This document shows positions 26,335 to 34,963 of a DNA stretch of 64,000 nt, piece after piece. The translations under genes and the position numbers were made by a program. Numbering within the stretch: the stretch's first letter is position 1; each line of letters starts with the position of its first letter. The stretch is from Nonomuraea basaltis (GTDB lineage: Bacteria; Actinomycetota; Actinomycetes; Streptosporangiales; Streptosporangiaceae): positions 109,732 to 173,731 of the forward strand of contig NZ_VCJS01000002.1 of the NCBI RefSeq assembly GCF_005893125.1. Direction: 5' to 3'. Under the pieces are notes generated by a model. The model was not told where the DNA came from and ran no database searches. It saw only the letters and a list, made by a program, of their open reading frames with translations.

Positions 26335-28140
26335 CTAGAGCCCGCTTCGGTGGATGGCCCAGGCGGCGTTGATCAGGCCGATGTGACTGAACGCCTGGGG
26401 GAAGTTGCCGAGCAGCTCGCCCGTGCCCGGATGTACCTCCTCGGCCAGCAGTCCCACATCGGTGACGAAGGCGGCGGCGGTCTCGAACACCTGGCGGGCA
26501 CGCCCGGTCTGCCCCGCCAGCGCCAGCGCGTGCGACAGCCAGAAGGTGCACAGCAGAAACGTCCCCTCGTCGCCGGCCAGGCCGTCGGCGGCCAGGTAGC
26601 GGTAGACCAGCCCCTGCTCGTCGGTGAGGCCGCCGGCGATGGCGTCGATGGTGGCCAGCATCCGCGGATCGTCGGCCGGCAGGAATCCGACGATGGGCAT
26701 CATCAGGGCCGAGGCGTCCAGGTCCGCCGACCCGAACGCCTGGGTGAAGGCCCCGGCCCGCTCGTTCCAGCCCTGCTCCAGCACCGCCTGGCGGATCTCC
26801 CGCCTGGTCCGCCGCCAGCCCGGCACGTGATCGGCGGCCCGCAGCAGGCCGGCCAGCGCGATCGCCCGATCCAGCGCCACCCAGCACATCACCTTGGAGT
26901 ACAGGTAGTGCCGGGGCTCGTCCCTGATCTCCCAGATGCCGTGGTCAGGCTGACGCCACTGGCAGGCCGCGGCATCGGCCAGCGAGGCCAGGAAGTCGCG
27001 TGCCTGCTGGTCCAGCTCGGTGAGCTGCTCCGACAGCCGGTGGGCGGCGTCGAGCAACTCGCCGTACACGTCGAGCTGGGGCTGCCGCCAGGCGTCGTTG
27101 CCCACCCGCACGGGGCGGCTGCCGCGCCAGCCGCCGAGATGGGACAGCTCGCGTTCGGACAGGTCGTGCTCGCCGCCGATGCCGAACATGATCTGCAGCG
27201 CCTCGCGCGGCCGGTAGGTGGCGGCGGCGGTGGTCAGAAAGGAGAAGAAGTCGCCCGCCTCGTCCGGGCAGGCCGCCACCCACAGGGCGTTCAAGGTGAA
27301 GCTCGCGTCCCGGACCCAGGCGTAGCGGTAGTCCCAGTTGCGCTGCCCGCCGATCTGCTCCGGCAGCGAGGTGGTGGCCGCGGCCGTGATCGCGCCGGTG
27401 GGCTGGTAGCTCAGCGCCTGCAGCACCCGGCCGCTGTGGTGAACCAGCTCACGGTAGGGGCCCTGGTAGTTCTGGTGCTCGTCCGACCAGTCCCGCCAGG
27501 AGGCCAGTGTGGTCTCCAGCTCGGCGGCGATCTCCGTCGCGGCCAGGACGCGCGGCGGCCGATCGCCGAGCGCGCTCCACTGCAGCGCGAACCACAGCAC
27601 CTGGTCCGCCTCCACCCTGGCCCGTGCCACGGCCCCCTCGGCGGTGACGTCCCAATCCACCGGCGCCGACAGCAGCAACCGCGCGGGGCCTCCCCGCACG
27701 CCCAGCCCTCCCGGTACGGCCTGCAGCAGCGGCGCCACCAGCCCGTACTCGGGCCGGGGAGCGAAGGAGACCTCCACCTCCATCCGCCCCCGCACGCATC
27801 GGGCCGAGCGCACCAGCAGATGCGGAGCCCGCGCCCCGAGCCGATGCGGGTCCCGCTCCGGCCCGGTCGCCAGCGCGTCGGTCAGCGCCAGAACCCCGCC
27901 GGCCGTCTCGAAGGTGGTCTCCAGCACCATCGTGGCCTCCACGTAACGGCGCGACACCTCGAACTCCCCCACCGGGCGGATGCGCCACGAGCCTGCGGCC
28001 TCGTCCAGCAGGGCGCCGAACACCGATGGGCTGTCGAACCTGGGCAGGCACCACCAGTCCACCGCACCGTCCTTGGCCACCAGCGCCGCGGAATGCCGAT
28101 CCGACAACAACGCGTACTCACCGATCGGTGTCCTGCTCAT
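26335..28140 (-). CDS. Glycoside hydrolase family 15 protein (glucoamylase/trehalase-like)
   Basis: 601 residues from MSRTPIGEYALLSD; the start at 28140 has GGGAGG seven bases upstream. The opening (RTPIGEYALLSDRHSAALV, then VDWWCLPRFDSPSVFGALLD) is the hallmark of the bacterial GH15 group. The (alpha/alpha)6 domain includes NWDYRYAWVRDASFTLNALW near 270 and the later EVHPGTGELLGNFPQAFSHIGL with the likely catalytic glutamates. There is no signal peptide, so the enzyme is cytoplasmic. Members include trehalases and glucoamylases; the substrate cannot be fixed from sequence. Convergent with the MauE-like gene, divergent from the kinase. Confidence 0.93.
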   Translation of the reverse strand: MSRTPIGEYALLSDRHSAALVAKDGAVDWWCLPRFDSPSVFGALLDEAAGSWRIRPVGEFEVSRRYVEATMVLETTFETAGGVLALTDALATGPERDPHRLGARAPHLLVRSARCVRGRMEVEVSFAPRPEYGLVAPLLQAVPGGLGVRGGPARLLLSAPVDWDVTAEGAVARARVEADQVLWFALQWSALGDRPPRVLAATEIAAELETTLASWRDWSDEHQNYQGPYRELVHHSGRVLQALSYQPTGAITAAATTSLPEQIGGQRNWDYRYAWVRDASFTLNALWVAACPDEAGDFFSFLTTAAATYRPREALQIMFGIGGEHDLSERELSHLGGWRGSRPVRVGNDAWRQPQLDVYGELLDAAHRLSEQLTELDQQARDFLASLADAAACQWRQPDHGIWEIRDEPRHYLYSKVMCWVALDRAIALAGLLRAADHVPGWRRTRREIRQAVLEQGWNERAGAFTQAFGSADLDASALMMPIVGFLPADDPRMLATIDAIAGGLTDEQGLVYRYLAADGLAGDEGTFLLCTFWLSHALALAGQTGRARQVFETAAAFVTDVGLLAEEVHPGTGELLGNFPQAFSHIGLINAAWAIHRSGL

Positions 28141-28478
28141 GTCGCCTCCCTCTACCACCGGCTTGCCCGCCTGCCTCCAAAGGGCGGCGTCACTCCCCGC
28201 TACCCGGCCGGCTCACCCTCCTCACCGCCCGCGGCGTTCCGCGACCTGGGCGTACCGGGCTCTTCGGCACTGTCCACTCCGCAGTCCGATCTCTGGCCAA
28301 TACCGGTTCACGCGCGGGAGAGAGCCGCTCCCTGCCATAGGCTCCTCGGTTAGGCGAGCGTCGCCGCCGCCGCGCTCTCGCCGCTCGTCGCTTACGGTGC
28401 ATCTCGGGGGATACGCCGCCGGAGGACCTCCGGGCCAGTGGGCACGGAGTTCGGCGTGCTGAGGGGAAGATCGGGAGG
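28141..28478. other. Intergenic region between divergent GH15 and kinase genes
   Basis: 338 bases with no credible gene. The DNA must hold two divergent promoters. I see no strong operator palindrome or clear hexamers. GAGGGGAAGATCGGGAGG just before 28479 provides ribosome sites for the kinase. Confidence 0.5.
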
Positions 28479-29975
28479 ATGACGTCGGGGATGAGCACTC
28501 AGACGCAGGAGCATCTCGGCCCTTACCGGCTGGTCAGGAAGATCGGTGAGGGCGGCATGGGGGTCGTCCACCTCGGTCTCGACGGCGCGGGCCGGGAGGT
28601 CGCGATCAAGGTGCTGCACCCGCATGTGGCCGCCGATCTCAAGGCGCGCGACAGGCTGGTCCGCGAGGTGGAGACCATGCGGCGGGTGCGCAGCCCGTAC
28701 GTGGCCGAGGTGATCGACGCCGAGCTGGTGGGCGGCCGGCCGTATGTGGTGACCCGTTTCGTGCCTGGGCGGACGCTGGAGGACACCGTGCTGACCGAGG
28801 GGCCCCTGGAGGCGCGCGAGGTCATCAGGGTCGCCCAGGGTCTCTGCCAGGCGCTGGTGGCCATTCACGCGGCCGGTGTGATCCACCGCGACCTCAAGCC
28901 GTCCAACGTCATGCTGGTCGATGGGCAACCGCTGGTCATCGACTTCGGGATCGCGCATCTGGTGAACGCGACCCGGCTGACGCAGTCGGGCATGTTCGTG
29001 GGGACGCCGGGCTATCTGGCGCCGGAGATCATCCGCAACTCTCAGATCACTCAGGCGGCCGACGTGCACGCGCTGGCCTCGACGCTGTTCTTCGCCGCGA
29101 CGGGGCTGCCGCCGTTCGGCACGGGGACGTTCGAGACGGTCTGTTTCAACATCATGGAGGGGCGGGCGCAGATCGACCGGGCGCCGGTGTGGTTACGTGG
29201 CTGGTTGTCGCGGGCGTTGCAGGTGGATGCGGTGGGGCGGCCCAGCGCGCAGGATCTGCTGCGGATGGCCGGGGCGCTCGATCCGGCCGGCGCGTCCGGC
29301 CCGCCGAGCGGCACCCAGCGGCTGGACGAGCGCACGCTGACCATGGACACCTTCTCCGACCTGCTTCCACCGGTCGCATACGGCCGGAGACACCAGGAGA
29401 AGCCGCCACCCTACGTACCCGCACCGGTCCCGGCCGTGGCGCCGACGCAGCTCGCCGACCAGCGAGTGGCGGGCGACCCGCCGCCCCCGCCGTCCACGCC
29501 ACCCGCCGACCCTCGGCGGTTCCTGCACAGCAGCCGGTTCGTCGGGGTGCTCCTGCTCGTCACGCTGGTGGCACTGACCGTCGTCATGCCGGTCATCGTG
29601 GGCACCATGGCCGCCGCGCTCTCGCTGGCACTGCGCATCGGCGAATACCTCTTCGGCGAGAACCGGCGGACGCTGTTCCAGGCCGTGCTCGTGACGGTGG
29701 GCCATCTGCTGCTGGCGCTGGCGTTCGGCATCCTCGCCTCGAGCCTCATGCAAGGGGCCGGCCGGATGCCGGCCGGCCATGCGGAGTCCTTCGCCGCGGG
29801 CGCCTTCACGCTGGGGCTGTTCGTGCTGCCCGGCTCAGGGGCGGTGCGCCAGGCGGCCACGCGTACGCTCGCCCGCGTCCTGCCCGGCCGCAGTGCGACG
29901 GTGGTGTCGGTCGCGGTGATGGGACCGATCGCGCTGCTCTCGCTGATCGTCGCCCTGGGGCAGGGTTTTGCGTAG
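28479..29975 (+). CDS. Membrane-anchored serine/threonine protein kinase
   Basis: 498 residues (or 494 from the Met at 28491, which has a better-spaced GGGAGG). The Hanks kinase domain covers about 12-265: glycine loop GEGGMGVVHLG, VAIKVLHPH, HRDLKPSNVMLV, VIDFGIAHL, GTPGYLAPE. A Pro-rich linker follows (about 300-345). The C-terminus has four hydrophobic segments (about 350-395, 405-435, 440-460, 475-497), so the kinase is tethered to the membrane by a multi-pass domain instead of the usual single helix and extracellular sensor such as PASTA. Substrates unknown. Confidence 0.93.
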   Translation: MTSGMSTQTQEHLGPYRLVRKIGEGGMGVVHLGLDGAGREVAIKVLHPHVAADLKARDRLVREVETMRRVRSPYVAEVIDAELVGGRPYVVTRFVPGRTLEDTVLTEGPLEAREVIRVAQGLCQALVAIHAAGVIHRDLKPSNVMLVDGQPLVIDFGIAHLVNATRLTQSGMFVGTPGYLAPEIIRNSQITQAADVHALASTLFFAATGLPPFGTGTFETVCFNIMEGRAQIDRAPVWLRGWLSRALQVDAVGRPSAQDLLRMAGALDPAGASGPPSGTQRLDERTLTMDTFSDLLPPVAYGRRHQEKPPPYVPAPVPAVAPTQLADQRVAGDPPPPPSTPPADPRRFLHSSRFVGVLLLVTLVALTVVMPVIVGTMAAALSLALRIGEYLFGENRRTLFQAVLVTVGHLLLALAFGILASSLMQGAGRMPAGHAESFAAGAFTLGLFVLPGSGAVRQAATRTLARVLPGRSATVVSVAVMGPIALLSLIVALGQGFA

Positions 29976-30072
29976 TAGCCGGTCCCGGCACAGTGATCGT
30001 GGAGATGCTCTGGTGGTGGTTCAGCGTCGGCCGGCGCGGTTCGGTCCACGCCTTCGACTGAATCTTGGCACT

Positions 30073-31320
30073 TCATCGGGCGGCGGGTGATGCCCGATCT
30101 GCCGCCGCCCGAGGACGGCGCTGACGTGTCGCGCCTGTAGCGGACAGGCGTTCAACCAGGCGGCGGCCGGCGCGCTGCATCGGACGCTCAAGGAGCCGGT
30201 GACTCAGCCAACTGCACGGCAGGAGCACGCCGAGATAGGCCACGCTGATGCCGACCTGCGCGGGAAGTGGTGACCAGCGCATCTCCCCCGCCAGCTCCAT
30301 GACGATGAGGAGGATCGGCAGGTGCACCAGGTAGAGGGAGTAGCTGATGGTGCCGAGCCCGGCGAGGAGGGCGGGAACCCGGCGGGCGCGCCAGGCCATG
30401 GCGGCCGCGAAGGTGGCGCCCGCCAGGACGATGGTCAGGCTCCACACGTCCGGCTGCACCCACCACCAGCCGGCGTTGACGGCCCAGAGCGGAGTCGAGG
30501 TCACCAGTGAGGCGGCGATGGCCACCGGCCAGAGCGGGCCTTCGCCGCGCTGCCAGCGGTGGATCGCGGTGCCGGTGAACATGACGGCGAGGATCGCCGC
30601 GGCGAACCAGGGGACGCGGCTGCTCAGCAGCACCAGAGCCAGCGCCATGACGCCCAGCGCGCAGGCTCCGGCCGTACGTGCGCGTCCGGAGATCACACAG
30701 GCCAGACCGGTGACCAATGCGGCGAGCGACAGCCAGGCCAGCCACCCACCCGTCAGCGGCGCCCCGGACAGCGCGATGCCTGCGACAAGGGCGATCAGGC
30801 CGAACAGGACCGGGAGCAGCCCGCGGCGGTCGCGCACGCCGGTGACGAACAGCGCGGCGACCATCAGGTAGAAGATCATTTCGTACGACAGCGTCCACAT
30901 GGTGTTCAGCACGGCGCCCGAGCCGACCGCGTCGATCAGCATCGTCGCGTGCGCGGCCACCGAGGAGGCGTCGCGGGGCACCTCCTGGCGTATGGGAATC
31001 CACCAGGCCAGGGCCAGGACGAGGCCGATGACCGCGAGGTAGAGCGGGTAGAGGCGGAAGAGGCGGCCGATCCAGAAGGCCCGCACGTCGCCGTGGCGTT
31101 CCAGCGAGGTCGGGATGATGTAGCCGCTGACCAGGAAGAAGACCAGGACGCCGTACAGGCCCAGGTTGAACGAGGTGGGGCGTAACCAGGGCATGGCCCA
31201 GGTCGTCAGGTGCTCTCCGACGACCGCGAGGGCGCCGATGCCCCGCAGTGCGTCCAGCCAGGCAAGTCTGGGAGGCGCCGTCTGCGCGGCTTGAAGGGCT
31301 TGGGGAGGGGCGGTCGCCAT
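30073..31320 (-). CDS. Acyltransferase family 3 (OafA/YrhL-like) membrane protein
   Basis: 415 residues from MATAPPQALQ; an upstream in-frame extension is basic and uninteresting. About ten transmembrane helices. The N-terminal LAWLDALRGIGALAVVGEHL and FFLVSGYIIPTSLERHG are the conserved acyltransferase-3 motifs, with a histidine (here EH) as likely catalytic residue. Such enzymes O-acetylate or O-acylate sugars, peptidoglycan, lipids or antibiotics at the membrane. Divergent from the GlsB-like gene. Substrate unknown. Confidence 0.9.
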   Translation of the reverse strand: MATAPPQALQAAQTAPPRLAWLDALRGIGALAVVGEHLTTWAMPWLRPTSFNLGLYGVLVFFLVSGYIIPTSLERHGDVRAFWIGRLFRLYPLYLAVIGLVLALAWWIPIRQEVPRDASSVAAHATMLIDAVGSGAVLNTMWTLSYEMIFYLMVAALFVTGVRDRRGLLPVLFGLIALVAGIALSGAPLTGGWLAWLSLAALVTGLACVISGRARTAGACALGVMALALVLLSSRVPWFAAAILAVMFTGTAIHRWQRGEGPLWPVAIAASLVTSTPLWAVNAGWWWVQPDVWSLTIVLAGATFAAAMAWRARRVPALLAGLGTISYSLYLVHLPILLIVMELAGEMRWSPLPAQVGISVAYLGVLLPCSWLSHRLLERPMQRAGRRLVERLSATGATRQRRPRAAADRASPAAR

Positions 31321-31465
31321 ATGCCCAACGTATCGGAGTGGCGATCCGCTGACGTGCGCATCGACCAGGGCCGAAATGACCCTGGTCTTGATGGGCCAGG
31401 AACCGTCCGTGCGATGCGTTCGTTGTGCGGGACAGGCGGACCACCGAGTTCCAGGGGAGTTCAGC

Positions 31466-31735
31466 GTGGAGATCACCGGCATCATTTCCGGCCTCGTCAT
31501 CGGCATCGTGATCGGCGCGCTGGCGCGGCTGGTCCTTCCGGGGCGGCAGCGCATTCCCGTCTGGCTGACGATCCTGATCGGCGTGGTCGCGGCTCTGATC
31601 GGCACCGCGATCGCGGCCGCTCTGGGGGTTGCCGACACCAGGGGCATCGACTGGATCGAGCTCGGCATCCAGGTCGCCCTGGCCGCGTTCGGCGTCTCGC
31701 TGTCGGTCGGCCTGTACGGCAAGCGGCGTAAGTAG
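31466..31735 (+). CDS. GlsB/YeaQ/YmgE-family small membrane protein
   Basis: 89 residues with three hydrophobic helices and Gly-rich helix 1 (EITGIISGLVIGIVIGALARLVLP), matching the YeaQ/YmgE/GlsB stress-associated family in length and layout. The GTG start at 31466 has GGGGAG eight bases upstream. Upstream in-frame residues look non-coding. Function in this family is poorly known. The gene ends 91 bases before the sulfotransferase. Confidence 0.82.
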   Translation: MEITGIISGLVIGIVIGALARLVLPGRQRIPVWLTILIGVVAALIGTAIAAALGVADTRGIDWIELGIQVALAAFGVSLSVGLYGKRRK

Positions 31736-31826
31736 AGGGCAGTGCGAGAACGGCCGCGGGCTGGGTGCCTGTGGCCGTTCGCGATTCTCAGTCAATCCCC
31801 AGCAAGGACCGGTAATCTCCCCCACC

Positions 31827-32690
31827 ATGAAGTGGCAGCGCAGAATCAACGGAGCGCTGGCCAGGTACGCAGGATTTCGGATCGAACAAGTAGGGAAAGC
31901 CGAGAACACCTCCGGGCGGCCGAAGAAGGCCGCCGACGCGATGTTCAGGCCGCCGGCCGACCCTGAGGCAGATCGCCTGCTGGCAGCCCCCGTGTTCGTC
32001 ATCTCGCCGGTCCGATCCGGCTCGACGCTGCTGCGGACGATGCTCAACGCCCACCCCGACCTGCACGCCCCGCACGAGTTGCACGTACGCCGCCTCAGCG
32101 TGGAGTTCGGCACCGGGCTGGCCGACAAGGCGATGGCCGCGCTCGGGCACAACCTGGCCGATCTGGAGCATCTCCTGTGGGACCGGGTGCTCCATCGGGA
32201 GCTGGTACGCAGCGGCAAGCGGTTCATCGTGGACAAGACCCCGGCCAACGCCTTCGCCTACGAGCGGATCGCAGCCTGCTGGCCGGACGCGCGATACGTG
32301 TTCCTGCTGCGCCACCCGGCCTCGATCGCAACCTCCTGGCACGAGGCCGGCCCGGACAAGCGCACCCCGGCGGAGGCGGCGGCCGACGCGCTGCGCTACA
32401 TGAAGGCGGTGGAACGAGCCAGGAGCGCGCTGCCGGGCCTGACCGTGCGTTACGAGGAGCTGACCGCCGAGCCGGACAAGATCCTGCGCGGGATCTGCGA
32501 GTTCCTCGGTCTGGCCTGGGCGCCCGAGATGCTCGCCTTCGGCACGCCCGACGTGGTGACCAAGGGGCTCGGCGACTGGAAGGACAAGATCCGATCCGGC
32601 AGCGTGCAGCCAGGGCGCGACCTGCCCCGGCCCGAAGAGGTCCCCGAGTCGCTGCGGAACATGTGCCGGATCTGGGAGTACCTGCCATGA
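31827..32690 (+). CDS. Sulfotransferase-family protein
   Basis: 287 residues from MKWQRRINGAL. The 5'-phosphosulfate loop is VISPVRSGSTLLRTML near 54-69, the 3'-phosphate region is FLLRHPASIATSWHEA near 155-170, and VRYEELTAEPDKIL follows. It would transfer sulfate from PAPS to a carbohydrate, lipid or small molecule. The stop overlaps the glycosyltransferase start (ATGA at 32687), so the two enzymes are probably made together and may act on the same glycan. The ribosome site is poorly placed (AAGGA about 18 bases upstream). Confidence 0.87.
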   Translation: MKWQRRINGALARYAGFRIEQVGKAENTSGRPKKAADAMFRPPADPEADRLLAAPVFVISPVRSGSTLLRTMLNAHPDLHAPHELHVRRLSVEFGTGLADKAMAALGHNLADLEHLLWDRVLHRELVRSGKRFIVDKTPANAFAYERIAACWPDARYVFLLRHPASIATSWHEAGPDKRTPAEAAADALRYMKAVERARSALPGLTVRYEELTAEPDKILRGICEFLGLAWAPEMLAFGTPDVVTKGLGDWKDKIRSGSVQPGRDLPRPEEVPESLRNMCRIWEYLP

Positions 32691-33865
32691 AGATCCGCTA
32701 CATGCTGCTGCACGCGTACGGCATGGGCGGCACGATCCGCACGGTGATCAACCAGGCCAACGCGATGGCGCAGGTGGGCCACGAGGTCGAGATCGTCAGC
32801 GTCGTACGCCGCCGCACCAAGCCGCAGTTCACCATCGACCCGCGGGTGCGCCTGTCGGCGCTGGTGGACCAGCGTGACGGCGTCACCTCCGACTCGATGG
32901 CCCGCAAGATGTGGCGGCGAGCCCGCGGCAAGATCGTCCCGTACGGGGAGTTCGCCGCCGAATACTTCACCGAACGCGTGGAGGCGGCCGCGATCGACTA
33001 CGTGTCCTCACTGCGCGACGGCACCCTGGTCACCACCCGCCCGGCGCTGAATCTCATCTCCGCCCGCCGCGCCGGCAAGGGCGTACTCCGGGTGGCGCAG
33101 GAGCACATGAATCTGGCCGCCTACCACCCGGCAGTGCGCGAGCAGATCGCCCGCCACTACGGCGGCTTCGACGCGATCGCGGTGCTGACCGAGACCAGCC
33201 GGGCCGAATACCGGGCGCTGCTCAATCGCACGCCGATCGTGCGCATCCCCAACGCCGTGCACGTGGAGCACCGCACGCACTCCGACCAGAGCCACCCGAT
33301 CGTGATCGCCGTGGGCCGGCTGGTGCCGCAAAAGGGCTTCGACATGCTCATCGACGCCTTCGCCGCGACGGCGGCGCAGTTTCCGCAGTGGCGCCTGCGG
33401 ATCTTCGGCACGGGCCCGTCCAAGGACCGGCTCCAGCAGCGGATCGACGAGCACGGCTCGGGCGATCGGATGCGGCTCATGGGCCGCAGCGACCGCATCG
33501 ACGAGGAGCTCGCCCAGGCGTCGATCTACGCGCTGAGCTCGCGCATCGAGGGCCTGCCGTTGGCGATGATCGAGGCGATGGGCCACGCCCTGGCCATCGT
33601 CGCCTTCGACTGCCCCACCGGACCCGCCGACCTGCTGACGCCCGGTAAGAACGGGCTGCCGGTGCCGCCGCGCGACGTCGAGGCGCTGGCCGAGGCGCTG
33701 GCCCGGCTGATGACCGATCGCGAGCTGCGCCGCCGACTGGGCGCCGCAGCAGCCGAATCCGCCGGCGAGTACACGCCGGAGAGGGTGATGCCGTTGTGGG
33801 AGGACCTGTTCGCCGCCCTGGCCGGCGGCGAGCCGATCGCCGACGACCCTTGGGCGGCCCGCTGA
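32687..33865 (+). CDS. Glycosyltransferase family 4-like protein (GT-B fold)
   Basis: 392 residues. N-terminal acceptor domain with YGMGGTIRTVINQANAMAQ near 10-28; C-terminal donor domain with VIAVGRLVPQKGFDMLIDAF near 205, the nucleotide-sugar region SSRIEGLPLAMIEAMGHAL near 282 and the EAM motif typical of GT4. Cytoplasmic, no transmembrane helices. Four-base overlap with the sulfotransferase gene. The glycan product is unknown, but a sulfated glycolipid, teichoic-like polymer or exopolysaccharide is plausible. Confidence 0.9.
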   Translation: MKIRYMLLHAYGMGGTIRTVINQANAMAQVGHEVEIVSVVRRRTKPQFTIDPRVRLSALVDQRDGVTSDSMARKMWRRARGKIVPYGEFAAEYFTERVEAAAIDYVSSLRDGTLVTTRPALNLISARRAGKGVLRVAQEHMNLAAYHPAVREQIARHYGGFDAIAVLTETSRAEYRALLNRTPIVRIPNAVHVEHRTHSDQSHPIVIAVGRLVPQKGFDMLIDAFAATAAQFPQWRLRIFGTGPSKDRLQQRIDEHGSGDRMRLMGRSDRIDEELAQASIYALSSRIEGLPLAMIEAMGHALAIVAFDCPTGPADLLTPGKNGLPVPPRDVEALAEALARLMTDRELRRRLGAAAAESAGEYTPERVMPLWEDLFAALAGGEPIADDPWAAR

Positions 33866-33911
33866 CCGAGTGCTGCGGCTCGGTCAGCGGGCTAGGTTCG
33901 TTGCGGTTCCG

Positions 33912-34013
33912 GTGGACCGCAGCACGCTGAACAGCACCGTGAAAGCGATGACCAGCTTCTTCGACGCCACCGGTGAAGCGGCCCGGCGGCGTCAACGTGA
34001 TATCGGGGCTTGA
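33912..34013 (+). pseudogene. Possible remnant of a coding region
   Basis: A 33-codon open stretch (VDRSTLNSTVKAMTSFFDAT, then GEAARRRQRDIGA and stop) has G/C-ending codons like its neighbours but no ribosome site. It sits alone in a 273-base gap. It could be the tail of a decayed gene or chance; I cannot assign a family. Confidence 0.25.
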
Positions 34014-34138
34014 CGAGCCCCTCCAAGGCGACGATGAGCGTAACGCCATGACAGGATTGTGACGACTTGATAGAAAAGGCGAAAGCCGGAATCCTGTCCG
34101 GAAAAGCCAGCAGATGCGACATATGAGGTGAAGCCTTC

Positions 34139-34960
34139 GTGACCGATGATTCGCACCTGCCGGACCAGGAGCTTCTCGCCAGGATCGACATCACCAGGCC
34201 GCATCAGGCCAGGGTCTGGAACTATTGGCTGGGCGGAAAGGACAACTACCCGGTCGACCGGGAACTCGCCGCGATACTCGCGGTCACCTATCCGGGCATG
34301 GAAGATATCGCGCGGCACGCTCGGGCTTTTCTCGGGCGAGCTGTCCGATACCTCGCCGGCGAGGCCGGAATCCGGCAGTTCTTGGACATTGGTACAGGGC
34401 TACCGACCGTGGACAACACTCATGAGGTGGCCCAGCAGGTGGATCCGACGAGCCGTATCGTCTACGTCGACAACGACCCCCTGGTGCTGGTGCACGCCCG
34501 CGCGCTGCTGGCCAGCGACCCTCGCGGGGCCTGCGACTACATCGAGGCCGACGTGCGCGACCCGGACACCATCTTGGAGTTCGCGGCCAAGACGCTGGAC
34601 TTCACCCAGCCGACCGCGCTCATGCTCTTGGGTGTGATGGGCACCATCATGGACGACGGCGAGGCGTATGCGCTGGCGAAGCAGCTGATGGGTGCGCTGC
34701 CGCCGGGGAGCCATCTGGTGTTCGAGGACGGCACGAAAACCGTCAAGCCGGAAGCGGCGGCCGCGGCTGAGCGGCTCCGCGACCAGGGCGAGGTGTATGA
34801 GTATCAGCTGCGCACCCCCGCGAAGATCGAGCGCTTCTTCGACGGGCTGGAGTTGCTGGACCCGGGTGTCGTGTCGGTTTCTCGCTGGCGGGTGGAATCA
34901 GATGTGTTCGGTCTGCCTGCCGAGGTGGACGCGTTCTGCGGGGTGGCGCGGAAACCGTGA
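34139..34960 (+). CDS. SAM-dependent methyltransferase, DUF574 family
   Basis: 273 residues. The opening ITRPHQARVWNYWLGGKDNYPVDRE is the actinobacterial DUF574 signature (the N-Y-W-L-G-G-K-D-N motif). The Rossmann-type SAM site includes FLDIGTGLPT near 80 and VYVDNDPLVL near 108. The methyl acceptor is unknown for the family. GTG start. The stop is three bases from the stop of the convergent DUF5753 regulator, so expression of either may interfere with the other. Confidence 0.92.
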   Translation: MTDDSHLPDQELLARIDITRPHQARVWNYWLGGKDNYPVDRELAAILAVTYPGMEDIARHARAFLGRAVRYLAGEAGIRQFLDIGTGLPTVDNTHEVAQQVDPTSRIVYVDNDPLVLVHARALLASDPRGACDYIEADVRDPDTILEFAAKTLDFTQPTALMLLGVMGTIMDDGEAYALAKQLMGALPPGSHLVFEDGTKTVKPEAAAAAERLRDQGEVYEYQLRTPAKIERFFDGLELLDPGVVSVSRWRVESDVFGLPAEVDAFCGVARKP

Positions 34961-34963
34961 GAG

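Noticed and set aside
31321..31722. N-terminal extension of the acyltransferase
   Set aside because: The upstream frame is basic, low-complexity and overlaps the divergent GlsB-like gene; the family motif begins soon after Met at 31320.
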